Shown here: positions 1 to 8,695 of the stretch, in pieces
Layout of the letters: every line of letters begins with the position of its first letter
Position numbering within the stretch: position 1 is the first letter of the stretch
Origin: Methylococcaceae bacterium
GTDB taxonomy: Bacteria > Pseudomonadota > Gammaproteobacteria > Methylococcales > Methylomonadaceae
Assembly: GCA_013140705.1 (NCBI GenBank)
Contig: JABFSH010000038.1
Location: 1 to 64,000, forward strand
Reading direction: 5' to 3'
Length of the DNA: 64,000 nucleotides
Notes under the pieces: model-generated
The model's database searches: none
Told to the model about the DNA's origin: nothing
The model's input: only the letters and a program-made list of their open reading frames with translations
Made by a program: the position numbers and the translations under genes

Positions 1-650
1 TGCCCTACATGATTAAAGCCAAAAATGGACAGGTCCGTGATGATGCAGTCCGGCCCGCGCCCACGAAAAGAGAGACTGGAGCGCCCCCCCCCTTCTGCCG
101 TCCTATGCCCCACACTGGTCACAAAATCACAGTGATCTACCAAACGGTAACGGCGGCGGCCTTTTTCATCGGGATGAGTCCGGTGCGCGGCGGTCCAGAT
201 CGTGACATGATCGGCATCGCCGGATAAATTGCAACCGCCACCGCCACCCGGCAGTTTTAATGTCAGTCGTTCATTATTCCCCAGACGAGTCACATTCATA
301 TTGCCCCAGCGGTCAATTTGTAAACCCGATAAAAACATGCGGCCTAAGCGGCCGCTGGCGGCTAAATCAAATAATTCTTCAATTGTTAAATGGCATTCTG
401 CGCCCCGATTCATTGCGAAATCGTTAGTCGTAGGCGTTAAAAATGCCGGTGTCGGATTGATGCCGTAAGTTGCTCCGGCTACCAGAATCAAGTTAGGGGC
501 ATGGGTGCGTTTCGCCAAATGCAAAGCCAACTGTACCAAAGGCGACCCGAAGCCATGGAAAGCCAATATCCCATCTTCAATCGACATGGCGATTTGATAA
601 ATCATTAACTCGCCAAGCGTACAGTGAGTAATTTCGGATTTATTACTCAT
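1..650 (-). CDS. CoA-transferase subunit B (IpdB/GctB-like), partial
   Basis: Open reading frame starting at ATG 650 and still open at position 1, so 216 residues of the N-terminal part are visible. The sequence has the class I CoA-transferase beta-subunit pattern: an early FHGFGSPLVQLAL segment, MNRGAECHLTIEELF near residue 90, a Gly-rich LPGGGGGCNLSGDADH loop and a VTSVGHRT strand followed by a conserved TDL segment. Its start overlaps the end of subunit A by 8 bp, which suggests translational coupling. By context it would activate the keto acid made by the upstream coenzyme M pathway. The exact acyl substrate cannot be read from the sequence; IpdAB relatives act on steroid-ring intermediates. 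The 3' end lies outside the window. Confidence 0.8.
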   Translation of the reverse strand, partial: MSNKSEITHCTLGELMIYQIAMSIEDGILAFHGFGSPLVQLALHLAKRTHAPNLILVAGATYGINPTPAFLTPTTNDFAMNRGAECHLTIEELFDLAASGRLGRMFLSGLQIDRWGNMNVTRLGNNERLTLKLPGGGGGCNLSGDADHVTIWTAAHRTHPDEKGRRRYRLVDHCDFVTSVGHRTAEGGGRSSLSFRGRGPDCIITDLSIFGFNHVG

Positions 651-1563
651 AAAGCTGCATCCATTGTTCGATACTTTCATCCCAGCCCTCTAGGCTGGAT
701 AAAGCTGCTTTGCCGCCGATGGCCTCTATGTAACGATCTTGATTCTGACAGTCATAGACAAAGGGATTGAGATAGTTTTCCCGGAAACTGTCCATGCCGT
801 GTTTCGCGGCCTGATAATAGCGATCAGTATGTTTACGGTCATAGGCGTAAAGGGGATAACAGGATGTCGGATGTGCGCCATAAGGCACTTCGCTGATAGC
901 GGTGACGTAAAAATACGGAATTGTTACGCCTTTTTGAGCCAATTCGTCATTGGATATGATTTCTTCAACCGTCGCGACGACTTTTTTAGACGCTTTGGCA
1001 AAAAGAATATCGGCAACCGGCGGCCCTTCAATATGCAGATTGCCATGTTGATCGGCATAGTGAGCATGCAGAATCGCTACATCGGGTTTGAGCGCGGGTA
1101 CCAAAACCAGTTGCTCGCCGGTAAAAGGACAGATCATGGTTTTAAATTCGGGGTGCAACTGCATGAAATCGGTTCCCTGAACTGAACGAATCGGCATGAA
1201 AGGCAAGCCGCTGATCGCTGCCCGGAGCTGCTGGACCAAGGAATAACAACAATTATCCTCAACTTTAACGGTACCCGCTTCACAAGCTCGCCGGTAGTTA
1301 ATGGCCATGCCAAAATCCTGTTCAAAGCCTACATACGATTCTGCACTGGCCGCGACCATCCCGGCACCACATAATAAATCAACATCAATACCATGCGCCG
1401 AACCAACCAGTTTGAGGCCTTTGATGTCTTGCCGGATCAGTTCCCGAAGAGCCGCCATCGGTTCGCGCCATGACAAGCCGCCGCCAATGGCGACGCAGTC
1501 GCCATTTTTTACATGCGCAACAAGTTCATTGAGTGAGCATCGTTTATCAGCTTGAGTGTACAT
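643..1563 (-). CDS. CoA-transferase subunit A (IpdA/GctA-like)
   Basis: A 306-residue protein of the class I CoA-transferase alpha family, of the size usual for IpdA/GctA. Visible landmarks are GGGLSWREPMAALREL near the N-terminus (Gly-rich loop), LVGSAHGIDVDLLCGAG, and PDVAILHAHYADQHGNLHIEGP in the second half, the typical alpha-subunit motif. It lies 11 bp downstream of the SDR gene and overlaps subunit B by 8 bp, so it is in one operon with the epoxide/coenzyme M genes. Family knowledge gives CoA transfer, or ring hydrolysis in IpdAB. The context suggests acetoacetate or a homologous beta-keto acid as substrate (inference). Confidence 0.82.
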   Translation of the reverse strand: MYTQADKRCSLNELVAHVKNGDCVAIGGGLSWREPMAALRELIRQDIKGLKLVGSAHGIDVDLLCGAGMVAASAESYVGFEQDFGMAINYRRACEAGTVKVEDNCCYSLVQQLRAAISGLPFMPIRSVQGTDFMQLHPEFKTMICPFTGEQLVLVPALKPDVAILHAHYADQHGNLHIEGPPVADILFAKASKKVVATVEEIISNDELAQKGVTIPYFYVTAISEVPYGAHPTSCYPLYAYDRKHTDRYYQAAKHGMDSFRENYLNPFVYDCQNQDRYIEAIGGKAALSSLEGWDESIEQWMQLYE

Positions 1564-1574
1564 GGCTTAAAAAC

Positions 1575-2342
1575 TCATAATGCTGTCATCCCGCCATCGA
1601 CAGTAAACGTCGAGCCGCAGATAAAACTGGCTTCATCGGAAGCCAAAAACAACACCACGGCAACAATCTCTTCGGGTTTACCGAACCGTCCTATCGGGTA
1701 TTTACTTAAACGTTTGATCATCATGTCTTCAGATTCGTCGGTTGCGAGAATTTGCCGCCCCATATCCGTATCGGCAATCATGCCGGGACAAATGCAGTTG
1801 ACGCGTATACCTAGCTTTGAATAATCTACCGCCATTTGCTTGGTCAAACCAATGACTGCTGCCTTGGAAGTACAATAGGCCGCCATATTGGGAATACCCA
1901 CCATACCAGCTATAGAACCAAAGTTAATGATGGTACCGCCTCTTTGTTTCATCGCCGGCAGTGCAAGCTTCGCACACAGGTAGGTGCCGTTTACATTAAC
2001 TGACATGACGCTATTCCATGTTTCAGGTTCAGTGGTTTCAACGGAACCAAAATCAGCGATACCGGCATTATTTATCAAAATATCGAGTACCCCCGAAAAT
2101 TCCTCAATCAATTTGGAAAAGGTGTTTGAAACTGCCTGAGGATTTGATACATCCAGTTGATACGCTTTGACAACTATGCCATGGGCACTTAAAGCTTGGG
2201 CTGCATTCAATAAAGCGGCTTCGTTAACATCCAATAGTGCAAGCGATGCCCCTTCCATACCGAGGCGTCGGGCGATGTCATACCCCATGCCGGTGGCAGC
2301 ACCGGTTATAACAGCCTTTTTTCCTTGAAATCGATGGCTCAT
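1575..2342 (-). CDS. SDR dehydrogenase, probable 2-hydroxyalkyl-CoM dehydrogenase
   Basis: A short-chain dehydrogenase of about 255 residues. It has the cofactor loop TGAATGMGYDIA, the NNAG motif (LINNAGIADFG), catalytic Ser in FGSIAGMVG, and Tyr/Lys in AAYCTSKAAV, followed by the PG motif after the active site. The start may be ATG 2348 or 2342; 2342 gives MSHRFQGKK, which fits the family better. It sits directly behind the 2-oxopropyl-CoM reductase/carboxylase gene, where Xanthobacter carries its R- and S-hydroxypropyl-CoM dehydrogenases. Oxidation of the hydroxyalkyl thioether to the ketoalkyl-CoM is therefore the likely step. Only one such SDR is present, and I cannot assign R or S specificity from sequence alone. 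Generic SDR function remains possible. Confidence 0.8.
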   Translation of the reverse strand: MSHRFQGKKAVITGAATGMGYDIARRLGMEGASLALLDVNEAALLNAAQALSAHGIVVKAYQLDVSNPQAVSNTFSKLIEEFSGVLDILINNAGIADFGSVETTEPETWNSVMSVNVNGTYLCAKLALPAMKQRGGTIINFGSIAGMVGIPNMAAYCTSKAAVIGLTKQMAVDYSKLGIRVNCICPGMIADTDMGRQILATDESEDMMIKRLSKYPIGRFGKPEEIVAVVLFLASDEASFICGSTFTVDGGMTAL

Positions 2343-2367
2343 GATCATGTTAAATAATTAATTAGGC

Positions 2368-3933
2368 TTACATATCTTTAAAATGAGGATCACCAGCGCG
2401 TAATCGGCATAATTGAATGAAATAACTGGGGCTGATGAATAATTCGTCCATTTCGGCCAGATCGTCCATCGTTAATCCTTTTTTTATCAAGTAATTGAGA
2501 TACTGAAATCCATCTTTTGCACCATAGCCGATATGAGTAGCGCCCAAAATTTTTCGGGTATCGCCATCGATAATCAGTTTATGAAATCCTGACATGCGCG
2601 GTTTTGCCATTAAGTACAGCATCATTCGATCACCAGCGGGCAAGCCCACATCAAAACCATTCGGGTTGTCGGGCGGTAATTTCATGATTTTTACATTGGC
2701 ATGGCGTTGACGCGCTTCTTCTTCGCTTAACCCTAGCCAGCATACCTCGTAATGCGTATGCATGAAATCAGGGTAATCAGCCGCTTTGTACTCACTGACT
2801 TGCCCCATGATATTTTTAGCTGCGCACACACCTTCTTTCCTGGCTTTAAACATTTCCATCGGCGGACCGGTCACATCACCGACAGCATAAACATTGGGAA
2901 TCGAGGTTTGCATGTGTCGATTTACCTTGATGAAGCCTCTTTCGCCCGTTTCCAGGCCCAATATTTGGGCAATTTGTTCTGAGTTGGCCTGTTCACCTAG
3001 CCCCATAAAAACAAAATCGGTATCGACATTGATTATGCCATCGGACGTTTTTATAGAAACCGACTTCACCTTACCTTGTGAGTCCCCCTGGATAGTCATT
3101 AATTCTGCATTTTCCAAAAACTCCATGCCTTGTTCCTCCATCATGAGTATGGCGTAGGCACGGGATTCAACATCCTTAAGCATGGGCATTACTTGATGTC
3201 TCGCTACAACCAGCGTACGCCGTCCTGTCGCATTAAAAAAACAGCCGTATTCAATCGCTGATTTTCCTCCACCAATGACGATTATCGTATTACCCGGTTC
3301 AAAATCCAGGTTTTCGACCAAGGATTGGGAATTAAATACACCTTTTAATGTTGAACCTGGAATATCAGATAAGACAGGTTTCGCACCCAAGGCTAATACC
3401 AGGTTTTTAGCATGGAACTTACAATCACCAACTTGAACAGTGTGAGGATCAATAATTGAGAACGCTGCATTCAATACAAACTCCAATCCAAGTTGCTCCT
3501 TACTCTGGTAGTTCATTACGGCATGAGGACCAACGCGGCCACAGCGGAAAAACTCGATGATTGATTTGATCGAAACCACTTTATCTTCGATCTGTTGAAA
3601 CCAAAGTTGCCCTGAAAACGTACGTTCCAGCATGAGCTGCGCTGCACAATCCGAAAATAAATGATGCGGAACACAAGCTTGATGAGGGCAGGAACCGCCC
3701 AGAAACGGCCAGCGATCGATAATCAGCACACGCCCGCCAAGAGCCCGCAAATAGGCAGCACCAAAGCGTCCAGCAGCACCGCCGCCCAGAAAAATGGCAT
3801 CAAATTCGCGAGCATCGTTTGGGTTTATATTGACAATAGGTTCGCTACCACCGGATTCCAGTGCTTCTGCCACAACGGCTTGCCACTTTGCGATGGTAAA
3901 GCAGTCTCCCCAAACATCTATTGCAGTAGTCAT
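2368..3933 (-). CDS. xecC: 2-oxopropyl-CoM reductase, carboxylating (2-KPCC)
   Basis: A 521-residue FAD disulfide oxidoreductase. The characterised enzyme cleaves the thioether of 2-ketopropyl-CoM and carboxylates the product to acetoacetate, using NADPH. Features: FAD loop FLGGGAAGR with Arg56, redox disulfide in GGSCPHQACVPHH (Cys82 and Cys87, His84 between), GPHAVM (His137, Met140), NAD(P) loop VIGGGKSAIEYG, and the substrate-site stretch MEMFKARK. Residue numbers in the first half coincide with those known for the Xanthobacter enzyme. The C-terminal segment reads DELFISPSYFIQLCRLRAG: the Phe of the known Phe501/His506 pair is kept (Phe499 here), but His506 is replaced by Tyr504. It lies between the CoM transferase and the SDR on the same strand. 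Confidence 0.93.
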   Translation of the reverse strand: MTTAIDVWGDCFTIAKWQAVVAEALESGGSEPIVNINPNDAREFDAIFLGGGAAGRFGAAYLRALGGRVLIIDRWPFLGGSCPHQACVPHHLFSDCAAQLMLERTFSGQLWFQQIEDKVVSIKSIIEFFRCGRVGPHAVMNYQSKEQLGLEFVLNAAFSIIDPHTVQVGDCKFHAKNLVLALGAKPVLSDIPGSTLKGVFNSQSLVENLDFEPGNTIIVIGGGKSAIEYGCFFNATGRRTLVVARHQVMPMLKDVESRAYAILMMEEQGMEFLENAELMTIQGDSQGKVKSVSIKTSDGIINVDTDFVFMGLGEQANSEQIAQILGLETGERGFIKVNRHMQTSIPNVYAVGDVTGPPMEMFKARKEGVCAAKNIMGQVSEYKAADYPDFMHTHYEVCWLGLSEEEARQRHANVKIMKLPPDNPNGFDVGLPAGDRMMLYLMAKPRMSGFHKLIIDGDTRKILGATHIGYGAKDGFQYLNYLIKKGLTMDDLAEMDELFISPSYFIQLCRLRAGDPHFKDM

Positions 3934-4017
3934 CTAAAGTTACAGCTAAGTAAAGCCGCTAGATCAAGCTGTTTAACTTCGTTTGTTACGAAACCAACTT
4001 CAAGACCTGATACTCTT

Positions 4018-5121
4018 TCATTTTGCTAGCTCATTACGGACTATTTTTGCCCCTTCAACCATGGCATGCAGTTTGTCCTGGCAGATATAGCGCTGTAGCA
4101 AGATTAACCCGCAGTCAGTCGTAACACCTAATTGTTCTGCCGGAACTACCGTGAGTAATTGACGAATTTTTGCTGCGACCTGTTCAGCGGTTTCGGTGAC
4201 TGTGCTTTTGACATCGATGACACCCGCCCAGAACATCATATTCTTGGGGATTGGATGTTGTTTTAGTATTTCGAGACCCGATGCGTCAAAAGAAATGCGG
4301 CCTATCCCTTCGATGTTAAACACATCGATTTTGGCTTCATAGGATTTTGGCACCACGGATGAAGTAGGATTCGGCGCTTTAGCGTTTTGAGCACGTTTGG
4401 TTAAATCAAAGACCTCACCGGTACCCGCCGTTTCATCAGGATAATAAGCGGGTGTGCCGCCCCAATTACCCCAACAGATATGGCATACAATCTTGGCGTT
4501 TTTAACGCCTGAAACTGCACGGTTGAAAGCTTCGATAGCCCAATCTTCATAAAAATAAGGCCAGGTAAATTCGTCAAGTTGAATATAATCAACCCCCAAT
4601 TCATCAACGGCCAAAATATCTTCGTTGATAGCCGCGGCAATAGCCATTGCACGATCGCGGCTGTTGGGATAGTGCAGATCATTGGTGCATTGAGCCAAGA
4701 CCTGAACACCGGTGTATTGAACTTTGACAGGTTTATTGGTCGCCCGCTTGAGGGCGCGTGCTTGTTCAACCATGATTTGACCGCGACGCTTTATTTCCTG
4801 CGCAACCGTCGCCGAATGCAATCGGCTGTAAATCGGAAAACCGAGATGGCTTCCAGAAAGGTCATAACCTAATCGATTGAAGTAGTAATAGAGAGCCGCA
4901 TCGGCATAGTTATCACCCTGTAACCGACCGTCCGCGATAATATCCAGACCGGCATTAACTTGATCGGTCACGATAGCCGCCATTGCATCTTCCAGTGCCT
5001 CCCGCCACATCGCATCCGGCGGCTGACGGTCACCTTTGAAATGTCTGGCAAAATCAGCATCCCACCATCTTGGGTTAGGATAATTGCCGACCATACTTGT
5101 TGGAATCAATACCTTATTCAT
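4018..5121 (-). CDS. xecA: Epoxyalkane:coenzyme M transferase
   Basis: A 367-residue MetE-like zinc enzyme. The known enzyme opens an aliphatic epoxide with the thiol of coenzyme M to give 2-hydroxyalkyl-CoM. The zinc ligands are visible as CHICWGN (His214, Cys216) and TTDCGL (Cys337). The spacing equals His218/Cys220/Cys341 of the Xanthobacter protein with a uniform shift of four residues. The N-terminus SMVGNYPNPRWW and the DEFTWPY segment are also family-like. ATG 5121 is preceded by an AGAGGTG ribosome-binding site. It is the first gene of the CoM-dependent block, with the carboxylase 84 bp downstream. A methionine-synthase role is unlikely given the length and neighbours. Confidence 0.92.
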   Translation of the reverse strand: MNKVLIPTSMVGNYPNPRWWDADFARHFKGDRQPPDAMWREALEDAMAAIVTDQVNAGLDIIADGRLQGDNYADAALYYYFNRLGYDLSGSHLGFPIYSRLHSATVAQEIKRRGQIMVEQARALKRATNKPVKVQYTGVQVLAQCTNDLHYPNSRDRAMAIAAAINEDILAVDELGVDYIQLDEFTWPYFYEDWAIEAFNRAVSGVKNAKIVCHICWGNWGGTPAYYPDETAGTGEVFDLTKRAQNAKAPNPTSSVVPKSYEAKIDVFNIEGIGRISFDASGLEILKQHPIPKNMMFWAGVIDVKSTVTETAEQVAAKIRQLLTVVPAEQLGVTTDCGLILLQRYICQDKLHAMVEGAKIVRNELAK

Positions 5122-5266
5122 CTTGCACCTCTTTTATAATTATTTTTTGGCGGTTCGCTGGGATTTATTTGATCTCTAATTCAAACAGGTATGAAAAGCG
5201 GTTCACCTCCTTTTAGCTAATTTTTTGATATCGCGAAATAAGTAAGCACTGTTCTAAAAACTTGTA

Positions 5267-5491
5267 TTAATTACGGTTTAGATTAAATGTTGGCTCTACT
5301 TGCCCACAACAAGGGCAACCAGCAGCATGTTCATTTTCTAGGGGATGTAAGTTTTCATCAATATGGATGGGGGTTGCTTCATGACTGCCACATTGAGAGC
5401 AAACCCACTCTTTGGGTTCCTTTGTATTCGCCATTACCAATCCTTTGAACCGATAATTGCACTTTGGGCATTTGAGTTCATAAATAGGCAT
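5267..5491 (-). CDS. FmdB-like zinc-ribbon small protein
   Basis: A 74-residue protein starting MPIYELKCPKCNYRF, the signature of the FmdB family of small zinc ribbons. Pairs CPKC and CSQCG form one ribbon, and a further CPCC motif lies near the C-terminus, which is unusual for such a short protein. FmdB-type proteins are often annotated as regulators of amidase genes, but their biochemical role is largely unproven. It lies between the aldehyde dehydrogenase and the CoM transferase on the same strand, so it probably belongs to the epoxide cluster. A regulatory or metal-delivery role, for example for the zinc CoM transferase, is conjecture. Confidence 0.7.
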   Translation of the reverse strand: MPIYELKCPKCNYRFKGLVMANTKEPKEWVCSQCGSHEATPIHIDENLHPLENEHAAGCPCCGQVEPTFNLNRN

Positions 5492-5540
5492 TAGTTTCTC
5501 AAAAGGTTAATATGAAAAAGCATTTGTATAGCGATTAGGT

Positions 5541-6956
5541 TTATTCGCGGCCATATTTCTGCCAATGTTGCTCAAAAAGATTGGTTTCATCAAGCGGTCT
5601 GGCTTTGATTGGCCGTGAAACCCAGGTCAGGTTAATCATGTGGCGAGCGTTGACATTTTCCGTTGTTATATTACCTCCCCAAGTTCCGCAGCTTAGGCTT
5701 AGTGTATACGGCAGTCCATTTCGGGGACTGCCCGCGCCTTCATTTAAACTCTGATTCACCATTACCCTTGCAGTCTTGGTTTGCATTGCCAAAGCCATCG
5801 CATGGTCATCATTGTTCGTATGGATGCCACACGTGTGACCCTGCCCCTGATACTCGGTAATCGCGTTAACTTGACTTATGGCGTTGTTAATGTCGCCAAT
5901 ATATTTGTATAGCGTTAATACGGGCGACAGCTTTTCACCTGAAAAAGGATACTCAGAACCAGCTCCATTTTCCTCAACAATCAAACAACTACAGTCTTCT
6001 GGCACAGTAAAGCCGGCCAACTTTGCAATATGGACTGGCGATTTGGCAATGACATCAACGCTCGGAATATGGTTTTCAGGCGTAGGCCACATCAAAACTT
6101 GTAACTTGTTCTTTTCATCCGCATCACAAAGATAGGCGCCCAATTTTTGCAGACAGTCAATTAATTCGCGATAAATTGAATCCTGTGCAACGACAGAATT
6201 ATCAGCCAAACAACTGGTCGCGAAATCAAATTTCTTGGCTACCACAATCGTATTGGCTGCATCGTCCAGATCGGCGGTTTCATCAACCACATGGACTGAA
6301 TTACCAACCCCGACACCATACGCCGGCGTGCCGGAACTGTAAGCCGCTTTTACCATTGCGGCACCACCGGTTGCGACAATCAAGTCGGCTTGTTGCATCA
6401 ATTGCTGGGTTTTCGGGAGTGATGGTTTTTCGATGACTTGTACCAAATCGGCTGGCGCGCCGACTTGTTCGCAAGCTTCGCGCATGAACTTCACGGCTAG
6501 TTCAGTCGTAAGTTGCGTCCGGGGATGCGCGGCGACAATAATGGCATTGCGGCCTTTCAAGGCCAGCAACGTTTTTAAAGGCGGGGTCGCGTCAGGGCCT
6601 GTCGTAGGAATCAGCGCAGCAATAACACCCACCGGTTTGGCGATTTTAATCAGGCCTTTTTCGGGGATTTCCTCAACAATACCGACTGTTTTCACTGCCT
6701 GCATATCACGCAAAGTCCCCATGCAGCGGTTACGAATCTTGCTGACTTTATCGTTGTAATTGCCAAAGCCGCCCTCATCAACCGCCATATTCGCCAATTC
6801 TTTAGCGCGGTCTTCCCGGACAATCGCCCAACAAACCGCTGTCACCAATTCATCAACCTGTTCTTGGGTGTAATTGGCGATCTTGTTTTGAGCAACGCGG
6901 GCTTTCTGGATATATACCGCTATTTCATTAATCTCTGGCTGAGTATTTGCGTTCAT
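5541..6956 (-). CDS. CoA-acylating aldehyde dehydrogenase, sulfoacetaldehyde (SauS) type
   Basis: About 471 residues from ATG 6956, chosen because GGAA stands 7 nt upstream; an in-frame start at 6989 is also possible. The protein belongs to the acylating aldehyde dehydrogenases (EutE/AdhE-N/SauS): nucleotide-site segment GVIAALIPTTGPDATPPLK, catalytic Cys in FDFATSCLADNSVV, and a C-terminus with GTWGGNITTENVNARH as I recall for sulfoacetaldehyde dehydrogenases. Such enzymes oxidise an aldehyde to its acyl-CoA with NAD(P). Sulfoacetaldehyde is a precursor or breakdown product related to coenzyme M, which makes the placement beside CoM-using genes suggestive. The substrate is inferred; propanal or acetaldehyde cannot be excluded. 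Confidence 0.72.
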   Translation of the reverse strand: MNANTQPEINEIAVYIQKARVAQNKIANYTQEQVDELVTAVCWAIVREDRAKELANMAVDEGGFGNYNDKVSKIRNRCMGTLRDMQAVKTVGIVEEIPEKGLIKIAKPVGVIAALIPTTGPDATPPLKTLLALKGRNAIIVAAHPRTQLTTELAVKFMREACEQVGAPADLVQVIEKPSLPKTQQLMQQADLIVATGGAAMVKAAYSSGTPAYGVGVGNSVHVVDETADLDDAANTIVVAKKFDFATSCLADNSVVAQDSIYRELIDCLQKLGAYLCDADEKNKLQVLMWPTPENHIPSVDVIAKSPVHIAKLAGFTVPEDCSCLIVEENGAGSEYPFSGEKLSPVLTLYKYIGDINNAISQVNAITEYQGQGHTCGIHTNNDDHAMALAMQTKTARVMVNQSLNEGAGSPRNGLPYTLSLSCGTWGGNITTENVNARHMINLTWVSRPIKARPLDETNLFEQHWQKYGRE

Positions 6957-7741
6957 GAACATTCCAAATTGAATTTTGATGATCGGCAAGAGTTAACGCT
7001 ACATCTTGTTGCAACTTGCGTCAAGCGGCTTATTCTTTTGATGCGAAAAATATTATTTTTTCTATTAAATCGGTTTGTTAACTTTATTTAGCTCAAAGCG
7101 CGCCATTCTTGACAGGCACTAATCTGACGCAGCAATACCGATCTCCATTTGTCATGGCAAGATGAACGCAATAAAAAGGGCGTTCGTGTAGACTGGCGTT
7201 TTACGACTCAGGATGCAAGAATAAAATTGAAATCACTTTATCCAACAATGTAACATTGGCGTACTACTAGACTTCAATAGTTTCTATTATAAACGGTTTT
7301 AAAAGCCGAATTTTGTCGCCCTGGATGCGCTATGCGATGTGTGATTATTTTGGCGCTGGCGCGGGCCCCAGGGTGTTCGATTTTAACGTGGGGAATTGGT
7401 TCGATAGAGGCTGTGATTGATCTTTTAACGCCAGTTTAGCGGCGCTGCCCGGATTTTAGGTTTTTAACAAAAAGCCGTGTCAAGCACTTTTTGAATTATT
7501 TTTCGCTCAATAGTTTATTTTTTCAAAATAAAATGGCTGGCTTTGAATGGCAAGTCGCTAAATCTGGCATTAAAACTCTGTTCAATTTAGAATAGCAGCA
7601 CAATTACAAAACTCGAAGGTTATCGATATTCGCCTTTATCATTTCCATCGTTGATATGTCTATCAGGGATGAGCTGTATTTTTGACGAATTTTTGATCCG
7701 CGAACTTTAATACTGTGTTTATTCACAACGACGGACCCTTA
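6957..7741. other. Long divergent intergenic region (epoxide cluster / cysDN)
   Basis: About 785 bp between two divergently oriented genes. It must hold the promoters of the aldehyde-dehydrogenase operon (minus) and of cysD (plus). I see no coding remnant, RNA gene or riboswitch I can name. Around 7330-7470 there is a GC-richer patch with short palindromes in otherwise AT-rich DNA. Confidence 0.4.
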
Positions 7742-8650
7742 ATGACCGATTATAAACTGACACACTTAAAAAAACTGGAAGCTGAAAGTATTCATATCAT
7801 TCGAGAAGTGGCGGCAGAATTTGAGCGTCCTGTCATGCTGTATTCTATCGGTAAGGATTCGGCAGTCATGCTGCATCTGACGATGAAGGCCTTTTTCCCC
7901 GGCAAACCGCCATTTCCCTTGATGCACGTGGATACGACCTGGAAATTCAGGGAAATGATCGAGTTTCGCGACAAAATCATCAAAAAATTGGGTCTTGAGT
8001 TATTGGTTTATATTAATCAGGATGGTGTTGATCAAGGTATTGGTCCGTTCACTCACGGCAGCAAAAAGCACACCGATGTTATGAAAACCGATGCGCTGAA
8101 GCAGGCTTTAAATAAATATCAATTTGATGCAGCCTTCGGGGGCGCAAGACGAGATGAAGAAAAGTCCCGCGCAAAAGAGCGAGTTTACTCGTTTCGGGAC
8201 AAAAATCATCGTTGGGATCCCAAAAATCAGCGTCCTGAATTATGGAATATTTATAACGGCAAAATAGACAAGGGCGAAAGCATTCGGGTTTTCCCGCTTT
8301 CCAATTGGACCGAACTCGATATCTGGCAATATATACACCTGGAGAGCATTCCCATTGTGCCATTATATTTTGCTAAGGAACGTCCGGTCGTCAGCAAAGA
8401 CGGCATGTTGATCATGGTTGATGATGAACGCATGCCGATTGGTCCGAACGATACAGTCGAAATGAAAAAAGTGCGTTTCCGGACCTTAGGTTGTTATCCG
8501 CTGACGGGTGCCGTCGAGTCGACAGCGACGACTTTGCCGGAAATTATTCAGGAAATGTTATTAACCACCACCTCTGAACGTCAGGGACGGCTCATCGACC
8601 ACGATCAGGCGGGTTCGATGGAACAAAAAAAGCGCGAAGGCTACTTTTAA
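7742..8650 (+). CDS. cysD: Sulfate adenylyltransferase small subunit CysD
   Basis: 302 residues from ATG 7742, the same length as E. coli CysD; the open frame extends upstream to 7715 but family alignment favours 7742 ([16 protein letters not shown]). With CysN it makes adenosine 5'-phosphosulfate from ATP and sulfate. The PP-loop ATP pyrophosphatase motif is seen in [14 protein letters not shown], and [15 protein letters not shown] is the conserved substrate loop. The C-terminus [13 protein letters not shown]-like ending (here [13 protein letters not shown]) is characteristic. cysN follows after 45 bp. No other sulfate-assimilation gene is in the window. Confidence 0.97.
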   Translation: MTDYKLTHLKKLEAESIHIIREVAAEFERPVMLYSIGKDSAVMLHLTMKAFFPGKPPFPLMHVDTTWKFREMIEFRDKIIKKLGLELLVYINQDGVDQGIGPFTHGSKKHTDVMKTDALKQALNKYQFDAAFGGARRDEEKSRAKERVYSFRDKNHRWDPKNQRPELWNIYNGKIDKGESIRVFPLSNWTELDIWQYIHLESIPIVPLYFAKERPVVSKDGMLIMVDDERMPIGPNDTVEMKKVRFRTLGCYPLTGAVESTATTLPEIIQEMLLTTTSERQGRLIDHDQAGSMEQKKREGYF

Positions 8651-8695
8651 ACGCTGCTGTTGATTGTCATCAATTACTGGAATTCAGAGAACATC

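Noticed and set aside
9-468. Plus-strand open frames at the left edge
   Set aside because: They are shadows of the minus-strand CoA-transferase B gene, which is open to position 1 and shows family motifs.
6957-7741. Search for a riboswitch (SAM, cobalamin) or small RNA before cysD
   Set aside because: No recognisable core motif was found by eye.
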